A stretch of DNA of 64,000 nt from Zizania palustris (Eukaryota; Streptophyta; Magnoliopsida; Poales; Poaceae), in contig JAAALK010000285.1 in NCBI GenBank assembly GCA_019279435.1, positions 66,698,865-66,762,864 on the forward strand, read 5' to 3'. Below the pieces are notes generated by a model. It saw nothing but the letters and a program-made list of their open reading frames with translations. It made no database searches and was not told the DNA's origin. A program made the position numbers and the translations under genes. This document shows, piece after piece, positions 56,441-64,000 of the stretch. Position 1 is the stretch's first letter. The number at the start of each line of letters is the position of its first letter.

Positions 56441-56975
56441 TGTTGGGGGGAAATGCTTCATCCTCAGCATCATTCAAAATCTTTGCATCAACACTATGTG
56501 AAGATAAAATGAAGTTATAAGCCCTAAACTCCAGAGGTCCTAACAACCATCGAGGCTCCGCTACCTCCGGAGCATTCCGAGATGTAGGTTTTCACTAATG
56601 CTTCAGCATGAAAGAGATTCTCGAAGAATCTTCACCCGAAGGAGCATTGCCAGCGAGGATGGAATGATTACTTTCCTACTGTCGGCTCGGTCTTTTATCC
56701 TTTTAACCATATGAAGAATACTAAATAGTATCCACTAGGTCGGTTGTAATTAGAGGGTAAAAAGGTCTTTTCCTAATGTATCTTGTGTATAAATACCCCT
56801 CCTCGCTATGAAAGGGGTATCGAAGATTCAGGTATTCAATACATACTTCGAACTATCTCGAGCTATTATCCTATTCGGAGGCTTGGAATAGTTCGCAACA
56901 AACACTTCGCAAACACTTCGTTTGTTAACCCTTTGAATTTACTAAAACATGTTAGTGTAATCCTTTACGCCAACA
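56441..56975 (+). repeat. 5' LTR of F2
   Basis: 535 bp, TGTTGGGGG to GCCAACA, homologous to F1 with shared ends and TATA box (TATAAATA, 56788-56795), though the first half has diverged. Followed by GTTGGCGTCGTCCGTGGGGA (56976-56995), the same primer-region text as in E with one change. Confidence 0.88.
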
Positions 56976-57040
56976 GTTGGCGTCGTCCGTGGGGACCCTA
57001 GTACAAACGCTAGTGTCTCTACCAATCCATCTCCAAAGCC

Positions 57041-57496
57041 ATGACTCCCAAGCGAAGCAAAGGTGCAAGTCATCTCCGGAGGTCCCATCGGATCTCTAGA
57101 TTAGGATCTCCAAATACAACAGAGGTCGTGGGACCCTCCGCAATCCCTCGACCTCAGACTCCTAGAGTGATCGTTAACCTTCGAGCTTTCAGAGGTCCAC
57201 CTGTAGCTTTGACCGTGCTCTGTACCGACTTCATCGGCTCTCAAGACCTAGAGGGCCCCTCTAGAGGAAGTGGAAGTCATCCTGAAAATATGGCCACCAA
57301 GATAGCCTAGCTTCAGGCGGAAGTATACCGTTGGAGGCAAGAAGTTGCTATTAGGCTTCACCCACAAACTAACCCCAATGTTCTGGAGGCGGCTCAAGAC
57401 GTAGATACCATCCAACTTCCCGAAGCCCCCGAGACTCGGAGTAGCGCGAAAAATGCCTCCTTTGATGAAGAATCCCTGCTGCATCTCGATCTTCAA
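57041..57496 (+). pseudogene. Gypsy gag of F2, N-terminal part
   Basis: The ATG at 57041 opens MTPKRSKGASHLRRSHR, a basic start 65 bases after the LTR. A stop follows at 57308 (GATAGCCTAG), after which a coiled-coil-like stretch (LQAEVYRWRQEV) continues in frame. Interrupted at 57497-57501 by copia A2. The capsid core continues at 63451. Confidence 0.7.
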
Positions 57497-57501
57497 AGGG
57501 T

Positions 57502-57570
57502 TGAGGAACCATGTTGAAGAGAATGGGTCTTATGCTCCAGATGTTGAAGAGCATGAGTCTTATGCTCCCT
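57502..57570 (+). repeat. 5' LTR remnant of A2 with a 30 bp duplication
   Basis: Starts TGAGGAACCATG like A0. A 30-base unit beginning ATGTTGAAGAG occurs at 57511-57540 and again at 57541-57570, then gag text begins. CCCTTGC at the junction could be microhomology used in the deletion. Confidence 0.85.
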
Positions 57571-59636
57571 TGCGACACCGTCTGCTGATCCTACTACTTT
57601 GAGTTGTACTACATTTTCTTTGATGCCTATCTCCGAGGATCAGCTTGATTCGCTAGGAGATGATGATTTGTGTTTGTTTAACAATTAGGTGCGACGTGTC
57701 TATGATAAACGAATGCTTAAAAGAAACGACACAAAATCCGGATGCTTTGAGTGTGGTGATCTAGGTCATTTCATCGCCGACTGCCCCAAGTGGAAGAGTT
57801 ACAAGAAGTGAACCGGCGGTAGATCCTACGACTCCAACAAGCACGACAACTCCACTTTCACAAAGGGCAAGCCCAAGACAAGATTCTTTCGAAAGGCTCT
57901 GAAGGACTACAGGGTGAGAACAAGAAGCGAGACAAGGCCTTCTTCGCCGAGATGGAGAAAAGCTACTCCAAGAGATCTTTGTCTTCCTCCTCGTCTTCAA
58001 GTTCAAGTGATGAAGAGTTCATGATCAAGAAGGGGAAGAACAGGGATGATCCGGCGGGCCTCTGCTTCATGGCCTTCGGGGACAAGCCGAAGAGTCGCTC
58101 GCGTCTCAGCCGAAGACCCCACAAGAGCTTCTGTTCAATGGCTCTTGGGGATAAGGAATAAAAGGGCTCCTCTGACGACAACGACGATGAAAAGGTATCT
58201 TCCTATGAACAAGAAGTTGTTACTTTACTAGAAGAGAACCGTCAGGAGTTGAATTATCGGGAGAAACTGCTTAGAGGGGCTAAAAAGAGGATAGATGAGC
58301 TTGAGAGTGAGCTTGCCATGGTGAATGGCAAGATTGAGAGTCTGTCTTCTTCCCCTTGCTTGGGTGGTAGCAGTGAGTGCCCTAACTGTGAGGTTTTGTT
58401 GTGTGACCTCACGACTCTGAAGTCCAGGTACATAGAGAGAGACACTATGGCCACTGAGCTTGAAAGCGCTCAGCTAGAGCTGAAAGATGCTCATACCACT
58501 GTCGTCGTGCCTTGTGTAGGCTGCCCATCCCATTTAGCTAGTATAGATGAGCTGAGAGCCAAGAGTGATGAGCAGGTGGGTGAGTTAGCTGGAGTGAGAG
58601 CTAAGCTGGAGCAGACTAAGCTAGAGATTGAGACCTTGTTAGTTCCACGCACCCACTGTTTGTTAGAACTACTTGTCCCTAAGATTGGAGTTGATCAAGA
58701 TAAAAGCTGAGAAGTCTATTGAAGTTGATAGAGAATGTGAGATCTGCTTGTCTTAGGTGGTGTTAGCTTCCTTGAGAGAGGAGCTAGCTGATGTTCAGAA
58801 TGAGAACTTTTACCTCCGTCAGATCCTGAGTTGGATTAGTGCCAGAGAGCCACAGCTCGGCATGATGATCCAGCAGTTCAATAGGCAGGATGGGTTTGGG
58901 GTAGGTTACACCTACACCAAGGCTAATTTTGAAAGTGCCTTTAGCCGGCCAGTGGAGTGGAGTAAGATGACTCCTGAACAGAGATATCCCAAGACTCACT
59001 CCACTGAGTCTTTTTAGGCTAGTCAGCCCAAGGATGGAGTGTTCCAAGAACAACCTAAAGCTCCACTCAAGAAGCCCATTTGGGTTCCAAAGCCCAAACA
59101 TCTCTAGACTCTCTACCTGGACCCTCTCACACCAAAGAGTCTACACACAACACCACCAAGCCCAAGAACCCCAAGCCTCAACCACATCCCAAGAAGCCCA
59201 CCTACCACTATGAGTATTGTCAAAGAGACGGGCATCTTGAGGAGTTTTGCTTCAGGAGGAAGCGGGTTGAGAGAGCAGAGAGAGCTCGTCATGGGCAGGA
59301 GCAGTTCTACCAGCAGGGTGGTAGATAGAGAGTCCCTCGATGTAAAGAGAGGCTAGAGGCCAGGCCACGTCGTGTGGGTGGTGGTAGAGGAGATGGTTTT
59401 CATGACCATGCTCCGAAGGGTGGTTTTCGCTCCGGTAGAGCTCCAGGCCATTCTAGATACGGTTTTGGACCTCGTGACCGTGATTTTAGGCAGAACCGAG
59501 GACCGCGCTTTGAGCCGCGTTTTGGTCTAGACTCATATGATTCCTTCTGCTTTCCTACTTACGAGCAGATGGCTCGACACTAGTTTAGCTCTTTTGCTAA
59601 ACCTAGCGTCAGACCATTTGCTCCCACTCATTACCA
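57571..59636 (+). pseudogene. Copia gag of A2, N-terminus deleted
   Basis: Starts at the region before the first zinc knuckle (LGDDDLC), knuckle CFECGDLGHFIADC intact at 57743-57784, acidic serine stretch, and a coiled coil (58249-58710 and 58757-58900) longer than what survives in A1. The second knuckle at 59209-59250 has Tyr in place of the first Cys (YEYCQRDGHLEEFC). A glycine/arginine-rich tail (59374-59583) follows, likely RNA-binding. Stops near 57688, 57809, 58159 and 59326. Confidence 0.88.
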
Positions 59637-59900
59637 TTGATCTTGCAGGATCGAGGACTGGAGGACGTGTGGATCATGGATTCAGGATGTTCTCGCCATA
59701 TGACGGTACACCGTAGATGGTTCTCCAAGGAATACATCACTTTCGGGAACAATGGTCAAGGTAAGGTACAAGGTATTGGGTCGATTCGCATCGCTAATTA
59801 TTTCTCTTTGAAGAATGTTGCTTTGGTTGGAAACTTGAATTTTAATTTAATTTCTGTTTCGTAACTTCTTGAGGATGATTTAGAGGTTCGCTTTAAGAAG
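59637..59900 (+). pseudogene. Copia protease of A2
   Basis: GLEDVWIMDSGCSRHMT with an intact Asp-Ser-Gly at 59679-59687, then ITFGNNGQGKVQG and LNFNLISVS, followed by a stop at 59862-59864 where relatives have QLL. Otherwise the best preserved protease in the window together with that of D. Confidence 0.9.
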
Positions 59901-61330
59901 GGCATGTCTTCTATTGTTGATTCTAGAGGATCGTTAGTTTGTCGGATCTTACCCTTCGGTAAGGTTTTTCATATTGATTTCTCTAGTTCTTCTGGCCCTT
60001 CTCACTGTCTGGTTGCTGGATACTACTCTAAGCTCTGGAAGTGGCATAGGAGGTTAGGCCATTTGAGTTTTGATCTGCTTGTCAGATTGAGTTCTATAGA
60101 CCTTATCCGAGGATTGCCCAAGCTTAAGATGGAGAAAGATCTAGTTTGCCATCCCTGTCGTCATGAGAAATTGGTTGCCACTTCTCACGCACCTATGACT
60201 CAGGTGATGACTTCGTACCCGGGAGAGCTGTTACACATGGATACAGTTGGTCCAGCTTGAGTACGCTCAGTCGGTGGGATGTGGTACACACTTTTGATAG
60301 TTGACGATTTTTCTCGATTCTCGTGGGTTTACTTTCTAGAGTCTAAGGATGAGGCTTTTCGGTTTGTTCATGACCTGATTTTGAAGATGAAGAACGAGAA
60401 CAATGGTCGGATGCGAGCAATTCGTTCGGACAATGGCTCAGAGTTTAAGAACTCTCAGTTCATCAGCTTCTGTAGTGATCAGGGTCTTGATCATCAGTTT
60501 TCTGCCCCTTACACTCCCCCACAGAACGGCGTTGTGGAACGAAAGAACCGCATGCTAGTTGAGATTGCCAGGACGATGCTCGATGAGCATAGGACTCCTA
60601 GGCGCTTTTGGGCTGATGCTATGAACACAACTTTCTATCTAGCCAACCGCATTTTTCTTAGAGCTTACTTAGGTAAGACGTCATATGAGTTGCGGTTTGG
60701 TAGATAACCCAAGGTGAGTCACTTGCGAGCGTTTGGATGCAAGTGCTTTGTGCTCAAGAAGGGAGGGCATTTGGAAAAGTTTGAGTCTCGTTGCTGGGAT
60801 GTAGTCTTTCTTGGTTATGCTTTGCATTCTCGAGGCTTTCGTGTTTGGAACCTAGATTCTCAACTGCTCGTCGAGACTTGTGAGGTTCCTTTTGATGAGT
60901 CCATGCCTTCGCTGACTCCTTCTTTTGAGCTTTCCGGAGATGATGAGCTTGGAGAGTCCATCTTCGAGGAAGATGATGACACTCCTGATGTTGATGAGGT
61001 TGGGCCCTCTGCACAGCCTGCAGACCCCACACCTTCTGAGACTTCAACTAAAGATGAGGATGGACCTCTGATCACTCCTTCTACTTCGATCGAGCCTCCT
61101 CAGCCGAGTCTAGAGGTGCTAGTTGCTGACTCCGGTGAGATGACTTCTCAACCGAGTCCAGAGGTGCTAGTTGCTGACTCTGGTGAGGTGACTTCAGATC
61201 ACCTAGGATCCCGAGCAGTTCAGCGTGATCACCCCTCAGAGCTCATCATCGGTGATATTACTGAGAGATCCTTATGTTCATCTGTTAGTCCTCTTGCTAT
61301 GTTTGCTGAGTCTGCGTTTGTTGCTACTTT
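59901..61330 (+). pseudogene. Copia integrase and linker of A2
   Basis: Zinc region WKWHRRLGH and CHPCRHEK, a stop at 60258, then a well-preserved core: LLHMDTVGPA, RSDNGSEF, and PQNGVVERKNR, giving all three catalytic acidic residues. The C-terminal part (CKCFVLKKGGHLEKFES) follows a TAG at 60705. An acidic proline-rich linker (60950-61240) contains two copies of an EVLVADSGE block, a short duplication. Confidence 0.92.
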
Positions 61331-62870
61331 TGAGCCCAAATACGTTTCTCATGCTCTTTCTGATTCAAATTGGATAAACGCCATGCAAGAAGAGCTTGAA
61401 AATTTTGTTCACAATTGGGTTTGGACACTAGTTGAGCTGCCACCTGGATGCAACACTATAGGCATCAAGTGGGTGTTTAAAAACAAACAAGGTGAAGATG
61501 GGGTTGTCATGCACAACAAAGCTCGACTAGTGGTATAGGGTTTTTGCGAGAAAGAAGGTATTGATTTTGAGGAGACCTTCACCCCTATTGCCCGTCTTGA
61601 TTCCATTCGTATTCTTTTGGCCTTTGCTGCTTCTAAAGGTTTTAAGCTTTTTCAAATGGATGTCAAGAGTGCTTTTATGAACGGGTATATAGAGGAGGAG
61701 GTCTATGTTAAGCAGCCTCGGGTTTTGAGAACCCTAAGTTTCCTCGACATGTTTTCAAGTTGCAGAAGGCTTTATATTGTCTGAAGAAAGCCCCCAGGGC
61801 TTGGTATGATCGCCTAAAGCAGTTTCTGTTGCGGAACGGTTTTGTGATGGGTTCTGTGGAAAAAAACTTTTCTTGCTTAGAGCTGGCTCACACTTATTGG
61901 TTGCTCAGATTTACGTGGACGATATTATTTTGGTGGTTCTACTAATGAGATTGTGTCCAAGTTTTTGAGCAGATGTACAACGATTTTGATATGAGTCTCA
62001 TGGGTGAGCTCAAGTACTTCTTAGGGTTACAGATCAAGCAAACCAAGGATGGCATTTTCATCCACCAGGGTAATTACACACGGGACATGTTGAAGAAGTT
62101 TGACTTTGGTGGTGAGCTGAAGTCTCAAATGACTCCAATGGGTACATCTGGTGGCCTGGACAAGGACGATAACGGTGTCAAGGTCAACAAGAGAGAGTAT
62201 CGAGGGATGATCGGATCGCTACTATACTTGACAACAATGAGACCGGACATTCAGTTTGTCGTGGGTGTGTGCGCGCGATTTCAGTCTTCACCACACACAT
62301 CTCACCGGCAGGCTGTAAAGCGTATTTTCAAGTACCTTACTTATGCTTCTAATCTAGGTCTTTACTATTCTGCATCATTGTCTCTTGATTTATCTGGCTT
62401 TTCCGATGCTGATTTCGGTGGGTGCTGGCTGGATCGCAAGTCGACTTCCGGTACTTGCCAGCTTCTTGGTTCTTCTATTATATCTTGGTATTCTCGAAAA
62501 CAATTTGGAGTTGCGCTTTCTACTACTAAGGCTGAGTATGTAGCCGCTGCTAGCTGCTGCTCACAGTTAGTTTGGATGATTTCCACTTTGCGAATTTTTG
62601 GGTTGTTCTTCCCTTCCAGAGTTCCTTTGTTTTGTGATAGCACCAGTGCAATTAGTATAGGGAAAAACCCTTTTCTTCATTCAAAAACCAAACATATTGA
62701 TGTGCGCTTTCACTTTCTGAGGGATCAATATGAGAAAGGGGTCATTGATCTTGTTCATGTTGATACCCATCAGTAGTTGGCTGACATTTTTACCAAACAC
62801 CTAGATCAGTCTACTTTTGAGCGTTTGCGAGGGGATTTGGCAGTCGTGTATCCTTTTTAGGATATTTTGA
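61331..62870 (+). pseudogene. Copia RT and RNase H of A2
   Basis: RT: IKWVFKNKQGEDGV, a TAG at 61536, MDVKSAFMNGYIEEEVYV, a shift near 61722, ALYCLKKAPRAWYDRL. The YVDD codons are at 61912-61923 but out of frame because of small losses on either side. The frame 61973-62776 is open for 267 codons: FLGLQIKQTKDG, MIGSLLYLTTMRPD, GFSDADFGG, LFCDSTSAISIGKN and HVDTHQ, then TAG where relatives read QLADIFTK. Confidence 0.92.
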
Positions 62871-63227
62871 GTTAGTGTTTCTTTCTTCTTTACTTTTTAT
62901 TGAGTCTTTTTGTGTGTGTTCATATCATGCATAATCATATATCACATTTTGAGCTTGCTTCTATTATATGATTGATCTGCTTTATTTATTCTAGCTGGTA
63001 CATGCCTTTGATTAACTGTCGATGATCATGCTTTGCTTCAGTTCACATGATATGTCTGATATATGTCATATGCATGGCTTTTATGCTTTAAAATTGAAAA
63101 TTGATCACCATTGCTTCTGGTAACTAGCATGTGTAGGCTGAGTGCTTTTGCTATCTTATACATGCCTGATAGGTAGTTCCTTATATGTAGATATGCAACA
63201 TGGACATCTATATGCTTTACTGCAGTT
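62871..63227 (+). other. Post-pol region of A2
   Basis: No gene. Contains hairpin 1 (CTATC 63151-63155, GATAG 63168-63172, 12-base loop). The 183 bp block, purine tracts, polypurine tract and start of the 3' LTR are missing, removed by one deletion ending near 63228. Confidence 0.75.
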
Positions 63228-63445
63228 ATTTTTGTCTAGTTTAATTCATTTTTAATATTGTAGTTAATATCATTTTAATTAGGACATCAGTCATTTTTAG
63301 GCTAGACAACGTTAGTCCCTATGATCTGCTTTGCTAATGTTATTTGTCTGTCGAGGGGTGTTGGGTGTTGGGATTAGGTCATTGATTCGTAAGAATTTTT
63401 TAGGCGCCCATTCACCCCCCTTTGGTCGCTACTTTCTGTCCTACA
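63228..63445 (+). repeat. 3' LTR remnant of A2
   Basis: Matches the last part of LTR A1 (TTTTTAGGCTAGA, GCGCCCATTCACCCCCC, ending TCCTACA). Followed by the right duplication AGGGT (63446-63450). Confidence 0.88.
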
Positions 63446-63450
63446 AGGGT

Positions 63451-64000
63451 GCAATTCGATCCTAAGCTCTCAGCTTTGAAGCTGCACAAGTACTCCAGAG
63501 AAGGTGACCACGGAGAATTCGCCCGCTCTTATGTACTTGCAATAGAAGCCAGTGGAGGGGCCGAGACACGATGGCAATGTGTTTCCCCCTTGCGCTCGAA
63601 GGGGTGGCTCTTTGGTGGTTTTGGTCCTTAAAGCCTGGAACGATCAAGTCATGGGAGCAGCTAAAGAAAAGGTTTGTAAGCAATTTTCAAGGTACCTTTG
63701 TGGCCCCAATGTGTACGGAGAGCCTTTTTCATGTGAAGCAGCAACCTGGCGAGAATCTTCGGCAATACTTCAAGCGGTTCGCCGACACCAAGTCTTAGAT
63801 TAAGGGGATGTCTACTTCATCTGTCGTTGATGCGGTGCGTGAAGGCGTCACCAATCTGGGCCTCCGCAACAAACTTCACCACAAGACCATTTCTTCGGTG
63901 GCCTAGTTGATGGCATACTTCGAGGAATATGCCAAGTCGGGGGAAGGAAAAATTTGGAGGACCATTTCACTTCCATCAACCTTCGACCAGGAGGTGAAAA
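63451..64000 (+). pseudogene. Gypsy gag of F2, capsid core, cut by window edge
   Basis: Retrotransposon gag core: the frame at 63571 reads MCFPLALEGVALWWF, TIKSWEQLKKRFVSNF and GENLRQYFKRFADTKS, blocks typical of Ty3/gypsy capsids. A TAG follows at 63797 and another at about 63904. Joined before A2 insertion to 57041-57496. Ends at the window edge. Confidence 0.85.

Larger units (their letters stand above)
57502..63445 (+). mobile_element. Copia element A2 with both LTRs collapsed
   Basis: Duplication AGGGT (57497-57501 and 63446-63450) frames a 5.9 kb copy of family A. The 5' LTR is reduced to 57502-57570 and fused directly to mid-gag, losing the primer site. The 3' LTR is reduced to its last 220 bases (about 63228-63445). 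Gag (from 57571), protease, integrase, RT and RNase H remain. With most of both LTRs gone this copy cannot be transcribed or copied in the normal way. Confidence 0.9.
56441..64000 (+). mobile_element. Gypsy element F2, continues beyond the window
   Basis: 5' LTR (56441-56975), primer region, and gag in two parts (57041-57496 and 63451-64000) separated by copia A2. It is the same family as solo LTR F1. It sits in the antisense gene side of H; GCTGG (56436-56440) is the expected left duplication. The 3' half lies outside the window. Confidence 0.85.

Noticed and set aside
1..64000. tRNA or rRNA genes
   Set aside because: Only 12-base primer sites complementary to initiator tRNA-Met are seen; no cloverleaf or rRNA text noticed by reading. 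A tRNAscan-SE and Infernal run would settle it.

Overview
The window is a nested stack of plant LTR retrotransposons. I see no host gene, tRNA, rRNA or CRISPR array. The organism is a plant. The primer sites (TGGTATCAGAGC), the SIRE/Maximus-like Ty1/copia Gag-Pol and the Tat-lineage Ty3/gypsy proteins show this. The Gag and Tat sequences look monocot-like, but I cannot name a species. Almost every coding region is broken by stops or frameshifts, so most coding entries are pseudogenes.

Layout, left to right. Element J (copia, minus, 1-994) is entered by gypsy element I (minus, 995-5213). I carries a solo copia LTR, A0 (2371-4033, target-site duplication [TSD] CCTTC), and copia element A1 (5214-8863). 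At 8863/8864 A1 is fused to the truncated 5' LTR of B1, a copia element that has gag but no pol. B1 holds a solo gypsy LTR, F1 (13269-13762, TSD CTCGT). Its 3' LTR is split by a 28.3 kb insertion, element C (copia, minus, 16201-44459, TSD AAGGC). C in turn contains D (copia, plus, 18287-29161, TSD CATGT) and E (7.1 kb gypsy derivative, 36094-43167, TSD GGATT). B1's 3' LTR ends at 45996 against the gag of copia element G (45997-52499). G abuts H, a Tat-type gypsy with gag on the plus strand and an antisense extra gene on the minus strand (52500-56440). H is entered by gypsy F2 (56441 to beyond the window), whose gag is interrupted by copia A2 (57502-63445, TSD AGGGT).

The most interesting objects are these. 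(1) E has normal outer LTR ends and a TSD, but its interior is inverted and an 800 bp inverted LTR copy sits inside it; its right end is a perfect 28 bp palindrome. (2) E carries a five-exon antisense gene with its own TATA box; it resembles the Pfam family 'putative gypsy type transposon'. H carries a second, minus-strand gene of the same kind with clear introns. (3) The untranslated stretch between pol and the polypurine tract of the copia elements holds conserved non-coding modules: a hairpin with a constant 12-nt loop in five elements, a block of about 183 bp with almost constant length in four, and a second hairpin (8 bp stem, 29-nt loop) just before the polypurine tract. B1 keeps these modules although it has lost all of pol, so they are candidate cis-acting RNA elements for replication or packaging.

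How the parts work together, from family knowledge: LTRs supply promoter and ends, the initiator-tRNA site primes cDNA synthesis, Gag packages the RNA, and protease, integrase and RT-RNase H process, copy and insert it. No element here looks able to do all of this, so mobilisation of B1, C, D or E would need proteins from a relative elsewhere.
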